Notes: generated by a model from the letters alone, not told the origin. DNA of 57,670 nt from Bacillota bacterium (GCA_023411555.1 JAEYOQ010000051.1:1-57670), one strand, 5' to 3'; counted from the stretch's first letter, positions 18,422-27,593 are shown. Numbers and translations: made by a program.

Positions 18422-20518
18422 ATGTTAAAACCCGGTATGGTTATCAGCGATCGCTATGAAATCATAGATAAAGTGGGATCCGGTGGAATGGCTGATGTGT
18501 ATAAGGCCAGAGACCAAAGATTGAACAGATTCGTGGCGATAAAGGTATTAAAGCCGGAATATTCAAGTGATAAAAGCTTTGTGAATAAATTTAGGGCAGA
18601 GGCTCAATCTGCTGCTGGCTTATCCCATCCAAACATTGTAAATGTATACGATGTTGGAGATGACAGCGGTTTGCATTATATTGTTATGGAGTTGGTTGAG
18701 GGGATTACCTTAAAGCGTTTTATTGAGCGCAAGGGTAAGCTTGAGGTGAAAGAGGCTGTCGGAATAAGTATCCAGATTGCACAAGGTATGGATGCAGCAC
18801 ATGAAAACCGTATAATTCATAGAGATATAAAACCACAGAACATAATTATTTCCAGAGATGGCAAGGTAAAGGTAACTGATTTTGGTATTGCGAAAGCAAC
18901 GAATTCGAACACAATTACTTCCAATGCTATGGGCTCCGTACATTATCTTTCTCCTGAACAGGCAAGAGGGGGATACAGCGATGAAAAAAGCGATATCTAT
19001 TCCCTTGGTGTTACCTTATATGAGATGCTTTCGGGTAAAGTACCTTTTGCTGGCGACAATACTGTATCGGTAGCGTTGCTTCATATTCAGGGGGAGGCTA
19101 TGCCACTACGTGAGCTTGATCCCGAGATTCCCGTAAGTGTTGATAAAATTGTTCAAAAGTGTATGCAAAAGAGACCGGAGAGAAGGTATCATTCTGCTTC
19201 GGAGTTGATTTCGGATTTGAAAAGGGCTATCTCTAATCCTGATGGAGATTTTGTACAGATACCGGCATTCGTATCTAGCGATTCTCCTACAATTAATATA
19301 TCAGATGACCTATCTAAAATCAAAAATGGAGCATATCTGGACGAGGATCTGCGCGAAACAAGAAATCTGCAGACAAGAAGTCTGCCAGACGATGAGGATG
19401 AGGAACTGGATACGGTAGATTCCAAGGTGGAAAAATTCTTCTTAGTGGGAAGCATTGTTACCATCGTTATTCTTGCGATTGTTATTATTGTATCCGTTGT
19501 GTGGTTCTTGTCAAGGAATAAAGATAATACCCCGGATGACCCGCCTGCAGTTGAAGATGTTTCACCTTCTCCGACGATAACAGAAGGACCTACTGAGACT
19601 CCTACCGGAGTAATGTACACAGTTCCAGGTGTAATCGGCCTTACCAAGGATGATGCTGAAAGCTCAATCAGAGCAAAGGCAGAGAAGGCGGATATCAGAT
19701 TTACAGAAGAATATCATGATACTATAGAGGCAGGAAAAGTAATGGCCCAATATCCACTGGAGGGCAATGAGGTAGAAGAAACATCTACGGTAGTTTTAAC
19801 CATCAGCCTTGGACCGGAAGCCTTTGAAGTGCCCAATGTGTATGGCCTTACAGAGGATCGTGCAGATAAGAAGTTGAATGAATTAGGATTGAAGCTACTT
19901 CATGAATATGTATCAAGTGAAGAGATAGAAACAGGCCGTGTAGTCTCCACCAATCCGGAACGTCAGTCTATGGTGGTTAGAGGCGATACAATAACAGTAT
20001 ATATCAGTACAGGATCTGCTAATGTTCAATCCGTTGTTCCGAAGCTGATTGGTCTCACGGAAGAAGCTGCAACCACTGCATTAACCAATGCTGGTTTAGT
20101 GAAAGGCAGGGTATCCTATGAGAGCTCGAGTACCTATCCAAAGGGTCAGGTTACGTATCAAAGTAATACCGCTGGTCAAAAGGTAGATGCTGGTACTGTT
20201 ATTGACATCATTGTAAGTACGGGAGCTGCTCAGACTACTCCTACTCTTTATACCGGTCAGGTTACCATCGATGTTAACCCGTTTGCTGACAGCGATGAAG
20301 ATGAAGGAGATATAGTCATAGAGGTGGAACAGGATGGAGAAATAGCGAATATCTTTGATGGATACTTATCATTGGTGGACTTCCCCTTAACCCTTTCCAC
20401 TACCAGTAACAGCGCTAGTGTTGGTACCGTCAGAATGTATGTAAATGAAGTTCTGTTCACAGCACCGGGGGATACAGAGACAACTTGGTCTATAGAGTTT
20501 GAAGCTTTGGAGGAATAG
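18422..20518 (+). CDS. prkC: PASTA-domain Ser/Thr protein kinase
   Basis: Membrane kinase sensing muropeptides or lipid II through extracellular PASTA repeats. The 698-residue protein has a Hanks kinase domain (GSGGMADVYKARD; catalytic K41; HRDIKPQN 133-140; DFGIAKA; HYLSPEQARGG), an acidic juxtamembrane segment, one transmembrane helix at about 340-364, a Pro/Thr linker and three PASTA repeats (starting VPGVIGLTKDDA, VPNVYGLTEDRA and VPKLIGLTEEAA). About 95 further residues after the last repeat, rich in Asp/Glu, have no assigned domain. The operon context with stp, rsgA and division genes fits a role in growth control and spore germination. Confidence 0.95.
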   Translation: MLKPGMVISDRYEIIDKVGSGGMADVYKARDQRLNRFVAIKVLKPEYSSDKSFVNKFRAEAQSAAGLSHPNIVNVYDVGDDSGLHYIVMELVEGITLKRFIERKGKLEVKEAVGISIQIAQGMDAAHENRIIHRDIKPQNIIISRDGKVKVTDFGIAKATNSNTITSNAMGSVHYLSPEQARGGYSDEKSDIYSLGVTLYEMLSGKVPFAGDNTVSVALLHIQGEAMPLRELDPEIPVSVDKIVQKCMQKRPERRYHSASELISDLKRAISNPDGDFVQIPAFVSSDSPTINISDDLSKIKNGAYLDEDLRETRNLQTRSLPDDEDEELDTVDSKVEKFFLVGSIVTIVILAIVIIVSVVWFLSRNKDNTPDDPPAVEDVSPSPTITEGPTETPTGVMYTVPGVIGLTKDDAESSIRAKAEKADIRFTEEYHDTIEAGKVMAQYPLEGNEVEETSTVVLTISLGPEAFEVPNVYGLTEDRADKKLNELGLKLLHEYVSSEEIETGRVVSTNPERQSMVVRGDTITVYISTGSANVQSVVPKLIGLTEEAATTALTNAGLVKGRVSYESSSTYPKGQVTYQSNTAGQKVDAGTVIDIIVSTGAAQTTPTLYTGQVTIDVNPFADSDEDEGDIVIEVEQDGEIANIFDGYLSLVDFPLTLSTTSNSASVGTVRMYVNEVLFTAPGDTETTWSIEFEALEE

Positions 20519-20519
20519 C

Positions 20520-21401
20520 TTGAAGGGAAAGATAATCAAGGGTATTGCAGGATTTTATTATGTCCATACACCAGAGAAGAACTTTGTTTATGAATGCAAA
20601 GCCAAGGGTATATTCCGCAACCAGAATATCAAGCCACTGGTTGGAGATAACGTGGAAATTGATACCGAGGATCAACCGGAGGGCAAGGGTACAATTATTC
20701 GGATTTTACCCAGAGTAAATGAATTAATTCGGCCTGCCGTTGCTAATGTAGATCAGGCAATGGTAATCTTTGCAGCGGCAGAGCCCGATCCTAATTTAAA
20801 TCTTTTGGATCGTTTCTTGATTATGATACAGAAGCAGAAGGTAAATGCGATTATTTGCTTTAATAAGATGGATATCGTTACCGAAGGGGAGCTGGCATTG
20901 CTTCAGGAAGCATATCTTCGCTGTGGTTACGAGGTGGTATTTACCAGTATGCGCCGTAAGGAAGGTTTATCAGGTATATACGATATGATAAAGGGTAAGA
21001 CTACCGTACTGGCCGGTCCTTCTGGAGTTGGTAAGTCTACCTTTATTAATATTGTTCAGCCTTCTGCCAATATGGAAACCGGTGTAGTCAGTGAAAAAAT
21101 AAAACGCGGTAAGCATACCACAAGACATTCTGAATTGATCTGTATAGAGGAAGATACTTATATTATGGACACGCCAGGCTTTAGCTCCTTATATATCGAT
21201 GAGATAGACAAGGATGAACTAAAGAATTATTTTGTAGAATTTACTGATTATGAGGATCAGTGCCGCTTTATCGGCTGTAATCACCATAATGAGCCGGGAT
21301 GTGCTGTTAAAAAGGCATTGCAGGATCAAAAAATCAGTAAGTTGCGTTATGAAAATTATCTAACCCTATATGAAGAACTTAAGAACCAAAAGCGCTACTA
21401 G
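20520..21401 (+). CDS. rsgA: Ribosome small-subunit-dependent GTPase A
   Basis: Circularly permuted GTPase in late 30S maturation. The 293-residue product shows the permuted order: OB-fold (GFYYVHTPEKNFVYECKAKG), G4 CFNKMD, G1 GPSGVGKST, G3 DTPGFSSL, then the zinc site CRFIGCNHHNEPGC. A TTG start at 20520 is chosen because TTTGGAGGA sits at the end of prkC at the right distance; the frame could begin at a TTG at 20499, which would place that site inside the gene. It starts two bases after the prkC stop. Confidence 0.94.
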   Translation: MKGKIIKGIAGFYYVHTPEKNFVYECKAKGIFRNQNIKPLVGDNVEIDTEDQPEGKGTIIRILPRVNELIRPAVANVDQAMVIFAAAEPDPNLNLLDRFLIMIQKQKVNAIICFNKMDIVTEGELALLQEAYLRCGYEVVFTSMRRKEGLSGIYDMIKGKTTVLAGPSGVGKSTFINIVQPSANMETGVVSEKIKRGKHTTRHSELICIEEDTYIMDTPGFSSLYIDEIDKDELKNYFVEFTDYEDQCRFIGCNHHNEPGCAVKKALQDQKISKLRYENYLTLYEELKNQKRY

Positions 21402-21547
21402 ATTGGAGCCTTGAAACAATTCATCTTCTGTTTAAGTGCTTAATAGATCGAAAGCCTGAGGTTCTTTTTTCGGTATATAAAGAAGTATTCATCAGTTGGA
21501 TAAAGTTTACTTTGAAAGGTTGGTTGACTTCTTAATTCCTAGTAAAT

Positions 21548-21670
21548 TGCGTCCTATGAATTAAAAGCCCTCCGAGCAAGTGAACGGAGTTCACTTTGGG
21601 ATGACGCACTCACGCCTATGGAATTTATCTGCTTACAGCAGAACGTGCTCATCAAAGCCTGCACAGCAGG
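21548..21670. other. Structured spacer between rsgA and rpe
   Basis: The 299-bp gap 21402-21700 holds no gene. TGCGTC (21548-21553) pairs with GACGCA (21603-21608) and encloses a tight AAGTGAAC/GTTCACTT hairpin (21578-21585 and 21589-21596). Two further small hairpins follow: TCTGC/GCAGA (21628-21632 and 21638-21642) and CCTGC/GCAGG (21658-21662 and 21666-21670). A near-repeat CCTATGAATT / CCTATGGAATT occurs at about 21553 and 21615. It could be a structured RNA, a leader element or a degenerate dispersed repeat. Confidence 0.4.
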
Positions 21671-21700
21671 TTTATTATCAGTATAAAGAAAGGTATGGTA

Positions 21701-22384
21701 ATGAGAATGATTAAACTGGCACCATCAATTTTAGCGGCCGATTTTAGTAAACTGGGAGAACAGATAGCAATTGTTGAGCAGGCGGGGGCAGAATACCTTC
21801 ATATTGATGTGATGGATGGAAATTATGTGCCGAGCATTAGCTTCGGGATGCCGGTAATCGCCTCGATTAGAAAACATACAGGGTTGATTTTTGACGTACA
21901 TCTGATGATTGATGAACCCATACGCTATCTGGAGGAATTTAAAAGGGCCGGCGCGGATATTATAACGGTTCATGCGGAGGCTTGTACTCATCTACACCGT
22001 ACCATAACAAGGATTAAGGAATTGGGAATGAAGGCCGGGGTAGCACTCAATCCTGCAACACCGCTTTCCGAAATAGAATATGTTCTGGATGATTTGGATA
22101 TGGTACTGATTATGACTGTAAATCCAGGTTTTGGGGGACAAACCCTAATACCGGGAATGATTAAGAAGATTGAAGAGCTTAAGAACATGACCAGGGTACT
22201 GGAGCATGACTTCGATATTCAGGTTGATGGAGGTATCACATTAGAGAATATACAGGATGTAATAGAGGCCGGTGCCAATGTGATCGTAGCTGGTACCTCG
22301 GTATTCAGAGGCGACATAGTGAAAAATATTGAAGAATTCAAGGAGCACTTTAACAGATATGATCAATGTATCCGGTTCAATTAG
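21701..22384 (+). CDS. rpe: Ribulose-phosphate 3-epimerase
   Basis: Interconverts ribulose 5-phosphate and xylulose 5-phosphate in the pentose phosphate pathway. The protein (about 227 aa) has the TIM-barrel signatures APSILAADFSKLGEQ, HIDVMDGNYVPSISFG with His/Asp metal ligands, VHLMIDEPIRYLEEF, TVHAEA, GVALNPATP, MTVNPGFGGQ and QVDGGITLENI. Three in-frame ATGs lie close together (21695, 21701, 21707); 21701 is best spaced from AGAAAGG. It belongs to the conserved rsgA-rpe-thiN order despite the long spacer before it. Confidence 0.95.
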   Translation: MRMIKLAPSILAADFSKLGEQIAIVEQAGAEYLHIDVMDGNYVPSISFGMPVIASIRKHTGLIFDVHLMIDEPIRYLEEFKRAGADIITVHAEACTHLHRTITRIKELGMKAGVALNPATPLSEIEYVLDDLDMVLIMTVNPGFGGQTLIPGMIKKIEELKNMTRVLEHDFDIQVDGGITLENIQDVIEAGANVIVAGTSVFRGDIVKNIEEFKEHFNRYDQCIRFN

Positions 22385-22437
22385 GATTATGATTGAGCGA
22401 GCATATATCACAATAAAATGGGAGCATCAGAATTTGT

Positions 22438-23094
22438 ATGAATAAAGAAGGTAACAGTGTATTAATCATCACAGGCGGCAAAGTAGAAGAAAAGTTTATC
22501 CGTAGTATGCTAAGCAAAGAGCAGTTTTCGATGATTATTGCTGTTGATTTTGGTCTTGTGGCTGTGGACAGCCTTGGGCTATCACCGGATTATATCGTTG
22601 GAGACTTTGATTCGGTGCCGGAAGACATACTAAGGAGGTACCAGGAAAGCTCAGTCGTTGAAACCTATCCGCGTGAGAAGGATAAGACGGATACGCAGAT
22701 AGCGATTGAGTTAGCAATCCAGCATAATGCAACAAGCATAACATTGGTTGGAGCAACCGGAAGCCGATTGGATCATACCATGGCTAATATTCATCTCTTG
22801 CTCTTACCCCTAAGCAAGAACATTGATGCCTATATTATGGATGAACATAATAGAATATATTTAAGGCAGGAAAGCTTCCGTATTGAAAAGCAAAAGCAAC
22901 ATGGAGATTATGTGTCCCTGCTTCCCTTCAGTGATGAGATACAGGGATTGACCCTTGTTGGCTTCTATTATCCACTGAATAAAATCACCTTGAGATCAGG
23001 GAGTAGCCTTGGAGTTAGTAATGAAATCGTTGAGGAGGTTGCGAGAGTTGAGTTTGATTGTGGAACTCTGCTGGTTATCGAGTCAGATGATTAG
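22438..23094 (+). CDS. thiN: Thiamine pyrophosphokinase
   Basis: Converts thiamine plus ATP to thiamine diphosphate. The 218-residue protein shows VDFGL, SPDYIVGDFDSVPEDI, YPREKDKTDTQIAIELA and GATGSRLDHTMANIHLL, the TPK catalytic-domain motifs, and a beta-rich C-terminal domain (QGLTLVGFYYPL, SLGVSNEIV). No TPP riboswitch precedes it; only a GGGAG ribosome site. Follows rpe after 53 bp. Confidence 0.93.
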   Translation: MNKEGNSVLIITGGKVEEKFIRSMLSKEQFSMIIAVDFGLVAVDSLGLSPDYIVGDFDSVPEDILRRYQESSVVETYPREKDKTDTQIAIELAIQHNATSITLVGATGSRLDHTMANIHLLLLPLSKNIDAYIMDEHNRIYLRQESFRIEKQKQHGDYVSLLPFSDEIQGLTLVGFYYPLNKITLRSGSSLGVSNEIVEEVARVEFDCGTLLVIESDD

Positions 23095-23164
23095 TGTAAA
23101 TAAGGTAAAGGCGTAGAAAGGTAAAACGAAATCTGAATTATTATATTGAGGAAGGAAGACATAA

Positions 23165-24262
23165 ATGAAACTAGGCATAGTAGGTTTACCTAATGTAGGT
23201 AAGAGCACACTTTTTAATTCATTAACAAAAGCAGGAGCTGAATCGGCGAATTATCCCTTTTGTACCATTGATCCGAATATCGGTATTGTACCGGTACCGG
23301 ATGAAAGACTAAAGGTCTTGGGAGAACTGTATCATTCGGAGAAGGTCGTCCCCGCTACGATTGAGTTTGTGGATATAGCAGGTCTTGTAAAGGGAGCATC
23401 AAAGGGGGAAGGTCTCGGTAATCAGTTCCTTTCGAATATCAGAGAAGTGGATGCTATCGTACATGTGGTTCGCTGCTTTGAGGATTCGAATGTAATTCAT
23501 GTTGACGGATCGGTTAATCCGCAGAGAGATATTGAGACTATTAATCTGGAATTGATTTTTTCGGATCTTGAAATATTGGAAAGAAGAATATCCAAGACGA
23601 ATAAAGGTGCCAAGAATGATAAGACTCTAGCAAAGGAGCTTGAGATGCAGGAACGCTTGAAGAGCTTTCTGGAGGAAGGCAGGATGGCAAGAGGCTTCGA
23701 AGCTCAGGACAAAGAAGAGCAGGACTGGTTGGATAGCTATAATCTTCTTACCGCAAAGCCGGTTATCTATGCAGCAAATGTAAAAGAAGATGATCTAGCA
23801 GATGAGGGAGCAAATAATGAGTATGTTAAAGCAGTACGTACTATAGCAGAGCAGGAAGGCTCTGAGGCTTTTGTCATCAGTGCTCAGATTGAGCAGGAAA
23901 TTGCTGAACTAGAGGATGATGAGAAGAGAATGTTTTTGGAGGAGCTTGGATTAAAAGAGTCCGGTTTGGAGAAATTAATTAGAGCAAGCTATCATATTTT
24001 AGGACTTATGAGCTTTTTAACTGCAGGCCCTAAGGAGACAAGAGCATGGACTATTAAGATTGGCACGAAAGCTCCCGGCGCTGCAGGAAAAATTCATTCA
24101 GACTTTGAGCGAGGCTTTATCCGTGCTGAGATTGTCAGCTATCAAAATCTGATTGACTGCGGTAACTATAATGCAGCAAAAGAAAAAGGACTAGTTCGGT
24201 CGGAGGGTAAGGAATACGTAATTCAAGATGGAGATGTTGTGTTGTTCCGTTTTAATGTATAA
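23165..24262 (+). CDS. ychF: YchF/OLA1-family nucleotide-binding protein
   Basis: Obg-like ATPase/GTPase associated with ribosomes and stress responses. The 365-residue protein has P-loop GLPNVGKSTLFN, the SANYPFCTIDPN switch region, DIAGLVKGASKGEGLGNQFL, the NVKE box in place of the usual NKxD (as in the family), and the C-terminal TGS-like domain (FLTAGPKETRAWTI, GAAGKIHSDFERGFIRAEIV). GAGGAAGG precedes the start. Length and motifs are complete. Confidence 0.96.
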   Translation: MKLGIVGLPNVGKSTLFNSLTKAGAESANYPFCTIDPNIGIVPVPDERLKVLGELYHSEKVVPATIEFVDIAGLVKGASKGEGLGNQFLSNIREVDAIVHVVRCFEDSNVIHVDGSVNPQRDIETINLELIFSDLEILERRISKTNKGAKNDKTLAKELEMQERLKSFLEEGRMARGFEAQDKEEQDWLDSYNLLTAKPVIYAANVKEDDLADEGANNEYVKAVRTIAEQEGSEAFVISAQIEQEIAELEDDEKRMFLEELGLKESGLEKLIRASYHILGLMSFLTAGPKETRAWTIKIGTKAPGAAGKIHSDFERGFIRAEIVSYQNLIDCGNYNAAKEKGLVRSEGKEYVIQDGDVVLFRFNV

Positions 24263-24277
24263 GCGCAGAAAGCGGTG

Positions 24278-25225
24278 ATGAAATTGCAAACCTTATTATC
24301 ATCAAATATTAATTTTCCTAACCTGGGTATAGAGCTTAATAATGTAGGAAGTGGCTTTGAAATCTTTGGTTTTCGTATTGCATTTTATGGGATGGTGATT
24401 GGTTTTGGCATGCTCCTGGGATGGTTGGTTGCAGAATGGATAGCGAAGCGAACAGGACAAAATACAGAGATATATCTGGATTTTGCTTTGGTTGCAATTG
24501 TGTCAGCGGTAATTGGAGCCAGATTATATTATGTGATCTTTGCTCTGGATGAATTTACTGCCAATCCCATATCGATATTCAATCTCCGGACCGGAGGTCT
24601 TGCTATCTACGGTGGCATCATAGCGGCTGTACTTGCTGCAGCTATCTTTTCGAGAGTAAAAAAATATTCATTTTGGCTTCTGGCTGATACGGGTTGTATC
24701 GGTCTGATCACCGGTCAGATTATCGGACGATGGGGAAATTTTTTCAACCGGGAAGCCTTTGGTAAATATTACAACGGACTCTTTGCCATGCAGCTAGATA
24801 TGAAGGACGTATCAAGAGAATTTCGCAATACTACTTCGGTATCCGAATTAGAGCAGATCTATCAGGGGAAGGAAGAAGCACTGAAGCGTATTTTGGAGAT
24901 TAGAGAGAAAGCAGTTAGGATAGGGGATGTCACTTATATCCAGGTACATCCAACTTTTCTTTATGAGGTTCTATGGAATCTATGCCTATTGATTATCCTA
25001 ATTCTTTGTACGAAGCATAAGAGGTTTGATGGTGAGATTATGTTAATCTACCTGATCGGGTACGGAATTGGGCGCACTTGGATGGAAGGGCTTAGAACAG
25101 ATCAGCTATTCCTGTGGGGAACACCCTTTGCGGTCTCTCAGCTTCTGTCAGTCTTAATAGTTATTGTATCCTCTGCTTTGTTGCTATATAAAAGACGAAA
25201 AGCAAAGGTAAGAAAACGAAAATAA
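24278..25225 (+). CDS. lgt: Prolipoprotein diacylglyceryl transferase
   Basis: Integral membrane enzyme that moves diacylglycerol from phosphatidylglycerol to the lipobox Cys of prolipoproteins. The 315-residue protein has several transmembrane helices and the Lgt signature GRWGNFFNREAFG, with GARLYYVIF and GGLAIYGGIIAA upstream and GRTWMEGLRTDQL near the C-terminus. A loop of about 65 residues after the signature (MQLDMKDVSREFRN to IREKAVRIGD) is longer and more charged than in short Lgt proteins. The start is ATG 24278 or the adjacent GTG 24275. It closes this run; a terminator follows. Confidence 0.94.
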   Translation: MKLQTLLSSNINFPNLGIELNNVGSGFEIFGFRIAFYGMVIGFGMLLGWLVAEWIAKRTGQNTEIYLDFALVAIVSAVIGARLYYVIFALDEFTANPISIFNLRTGGLAIYGGIIAAVLAAAIFSRVKKYSFWLLADTGCIGLITGQIIGRWGNFFNREAFGKYYNGLFAMQLDMKDVSREFRNTTSVSELEQIYQGKEEALKRILEIREKAVRIGDVTYIQVHPTFLYEVLWNLCLLIILILCTKHKRFDGEIMLIYLIGYGIGRTWMEGLRTDQLFLWGTPFAVSQLLSVLIVIVSSALLLYKRRKAKVRKRK

Positions 25226-25232
25226 GTATAAT

Positions 25233-25271
25233 AAGAGGGTGCTGGGACTTATTTCCCAAAACCCTCTTTTT
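25233..25271 (+). terminator. Rho-independent terminator after lgt
   Basis: AAGAGGGT (25233-25240) pairs with ACCCTCTT (25261-25268) and runs into TTT. An inner GGGA/TCCC can extend the hairpin. It separates the housekeeping run from the division cluster. Confidence 0.85.
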
Positions 25272-25396
25272 GCCTATATATTGACATGATTTGTTCGATT
25301 TTCACTATATATACTACATATTGTTGCTTGGTATCAGAAATACTCACAAAGCCAATATTCATAAGGCTTTGTGAGCTATTTTTTTTGATTTCATGC

Positions 25397-25500
25397 TTGA
25401 TAAATTCCCTAATATAATATAAAATAAACACATGAGTGGAGCAAAGTGGTGGAAAGTGGTTCAAAAGTCCATCAAAGTGGTACAAGCCATTCTAAAGTGG
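25397..25500 (+). promoter_or_regulatory. mraZ promoter and MraZ operator repeats
   Basis: TTGATA (25397-25402), a 17-base spacer and TAAAAT (25420-25425) form a candidate promoter; TATAAT at 25413 is an alternative -10. Just downstream are GTGG boxes at 25436, 25446, 25456, 25477 and 25497, several as AAAGTGG. Degenerate members at 25467 and 25486 fill the 10-11 bp rhythm. MraZ is known to bind repeated GTGG/AAAGTG boxes ahead of its own operon, so this is its autoregulatory operator, here across the start of transcription and the leader. Confidence 0.85.
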
Positions 25501-25568
25501 AATGATAAAGCGAAGTCGGATAGGGAAGTGAAAGTTTCATATTCGATGGAAAAAGAAGGTGAAGCCAT

Positions 25569-25997
25569 ATGTTCATGGGTGAATTCGATCATTCGATCGA
25601 TGCTAAGGGAAGAATAATCATACCATCTAAGTTTCGTGAAGACCTGGGAGATAAATTCGTAATCACCTTAGGTCTTGACGGTTGTTTATTTCTTTACCCA
25701 AATGAAGAATGGCAAACTTTTGCAAAAGAGCTCGGAAAGTTACCCGGTACAAAAGAAGCAAGACAACTTCAGCGTTATTTTCTAGCTATGGCAGCTGAAT
25801 GCGAAGCTGATAAACAGGGAAGAATATTAATACCGATAAAGCTTCGAGAAAGTGCCGGATTAGATAAAGACATCGTATTTGTCGGAGTACTGAATAAGAT
25901 AGAGATATGGAGCAAGGAACGCTGGGAGAATAATAATACTTACGATAATGTTGATGCTATCGCAGAACATATGTCACAGTACGGTATAAGCTTCTAA
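25569..25997 (+). CDS. mraZ: Transcriptional regulator MraZ
   Basis: DNA-binding AbrB-fold repressor that oligomerises into rings and controls the division cluster. The 142-residue protein has two copies of the DxKGR motif: HSIDAKGRIIIPSKFREDL near residue 8 and EADKQGRILIPIKLRESA near residue 78. It starts at ATG 25569 after GAAGGTG and sits downstream of the repeat operator described at 25397-25500. rsmH follows after 39 bp, the standard first pair of the dcw cluster. Confidence 0.96.
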   Translation: MFMGEFDHSIDAKGRIIIPSKFREDLGDKFVITLGLDGCLFLYPNEEWQTFAKELGKLPGTKEARQLQRYFLAMAAECEADKQGRILIPIKLRESAGLDKDIVFVGVLNKIEIWSKERWENNNTYDNVDAIAEHMSQYGISF

Positions 25998-26036
25998 GAA
26001 TCCATAGAAGTAGTTAATGACAGAATGGAGAATAAT

Positions 26037-26987
26037 ATGGCATTTGAACATAGATCAGTATTGTTAGAGGAAACAATAGAGAATTTGAATATAAAACCTG
26101 GTGGTATCTATATCGACGGTACTCTGGGCGGCGGCGGTCACTCTTATGAGATAGGAAAACGGTTAACTACGGGAAGACTAATCGGTATTGACCAGGATGA
26201 GGCGGCTATTCAAGCTGCTAGCGAGCGGTTAGCTGAGTTTGGTGATAGAGTTACCATCGTAAGAAGCAACTATAGCAACATGAGACAGGTATTGCATCAG
26301 CTGCAGATTGGACAAGTAGATGGAATACTGCTGGATTTGGGTGTTTCTTCCTATCAACTTGATACACCGGAGAGAGGGTTTTCTTATAAAGAAGATGCTC
26401 CACTGGATATGAGGATGGATACAAGAAATCCTAAGACAGCAAGGGATATTGTGAACGGATACAGTGAGATGGAGCTTTTTCGTATTATACGGGATTACGG
26501 AGAAGATAATTTTGCTAAGAATATCGCAAAGCATATAGTACGTATGAGACAAGAAAAGCCGATAGAGACAACCTTTGAGTTGACAGAAGCGATTAAAGCG
26601 GCAATTCCTATGAAGCTTAGGATAGCAACGGGTCATCCGGCAAAGAGAACTTTTCAGGCGATTCGAATAGAGCTTAACCGAGAGCTTGAAGTTCTTAGAG
26701 ATACATTACAGGACATGATTGATTTGCTGACACCGGAAGGCAGGCTATGTATCATTACCTTCCATTCCCTGGAGGATCGGATTGTAAAGTCTTGTTTTAA
26801 GATGAATGAGAATCCATGCATATGCCCGCCGAGCTTTCCGGTATGTGTCTGTGGAAAAGTATCTCAGGGAAGAGTAATATCGAGAAAGCCAATTCTTCCT
26901 TCTGAGACGGAGATGGAGGAGAACAAAAGATCAAAAAGTGCAAAGCTTCGCGTGTTTGAAAAAATAGGACAAACTAGAGCGAAGTAG
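26037..26987 (+). CDS. rsmH: 16S rRNA (cytosine-1402-N4)-methyltransferase
   Basis: Methylates C1402 in the 16S rRNA P-site. The 316-residue product has the N-terminal HRSVLLEETIENL, SAM site DGTLGGGGHSYEI, DGILLDLGVSSYQLD, RGFSYKEDAPLDMRMD, FQAIRIELNRELEVL and FHSLEDRIVK. ATG 26037 lies five bases after TGGAG; the ATG at 26025 precedes the ribosome site and is rejected. Follows mraZ as usual. Confidence 0.96.
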   Translation: MAFEHRSVLLEETIENLNIKPGGIYIDGTLGGGGHSYEIGKRLTTGRLIGIDQDEAAIQAASERLAEFGDRVTIVRSNYSNMRQVLHQLQIGQVDGILLDLGVSSYQLDTPERGFSYKEDAPLDMRMDTRNPKTARDIVNGYSEMELFRIIRDYGEDNFAKNIAKHIVRMRQEKPIETTFELTEAIKAAIPMKLRIATGHPAKRTFQAIRIELNRELEVLRDTLQDMIDLLTPEGRLCIITFHSLEDRIVKSCFKMNENPCICPPSFPVCVCGKVSQGRVISRKPILPSETEMEENKRSKSAKLRVFEKIGQTRAK

Positions 26988-27059
26988 TGGACGTGCATAT
27001 CATAGAATAATTAAGAGATTGATGGATGATTGATCAACCGGTAGAGAGGGGTTTCTGGC

Positions 27060-27545
27060 ATGGAGGCTAAAAAGAGACGTGATTATTATGAGAATATAGA
27101 GACAAGCTTTGTGGATGGAAACACGGTACGTAAATTAAGAGTAGCGCCTGATATTCGGAGAGAGGAAGAGCGATATGTTACACCTTCACCGAGAAGACAG
27201 GAGCGCATACAACCAAGGGTGTTTTCCGGTATCAATTTCGGTTCTCTGGTCATTCTGACAGTCGCTATTATAGCAACTGTTTATGTTTGTGTGGATTATT
27301 TAATGCTCCAGACCCAAGTGAGTCAGATGGAAAAGGGGATTATTAAGCTTGAAAAAGAGCTTTCCGCATTAAGGGATGAGAATGATGCTGCATATGAAGC
27401 AATAGATACGGCACTTGATCTTGGTTATATATATCAGGTAGCTGTTGAAGAACTTGGCATGGTATACCCGAATAAGAATGAAGTTATTACCTTTCAAAAC
27501 AGTTCTGCCAATTATGTAAGACAGTATGAGGATATTCCGAAATAA
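27060..27545 (+). CDS. ftsL: FtsL-like division protein
   Basis: Small bitopic divisome protein. The 161-residue product has a basic cytoplasmic region of about 55 residues, one transmembrane helix (SLVILTVAIIATVYVCVDYL, about 61-80), then a heptad-rich coiled coil (LQTQVSQMEKGIIKLEKELS) and a short tail. Sequence conservation is low in this family; the call rests on topology and on its place between rsmH and the first penicillin-binding protein. Confidence 0.85.
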   Translation: MEAKKRRDYYENIETSFVDGNTVRKLRVAPDIRREEERYVTPSPRRQERIQPRVFSGINFGSLVILTVAIIATVYVCVDYLMLQTQVSQMEKGIIKLEKELSALRDENDAAYEAIDTALDLGYIYQVAVEELGMVYPNKNEVITFQNSSANYVRQYEDIPK

Positions 27546-27593
27546 ACACGATGTCTTTTGGATTTTAAGCAAAGCGAAGGATACTAACTTGCG

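Noticed and set aside
19189..19647. 152-residue minus-strand frame inside prkC
   Set aside because: Ser/Val/Ile-rich antisense of the linker and membrane segment of prkC; no ribosome site or domain.
22385..22437. TPP riboswitch ahead of thiN
   Set aside because: The gap is only 53 bp and shows no thi-box sequence.
25436..25500. Repeats as a CRISPR array
   Set aside because: The units are only 4-7 bases at 10-11 bp spacing with no unique spacers; they match MraZ operator boxes.
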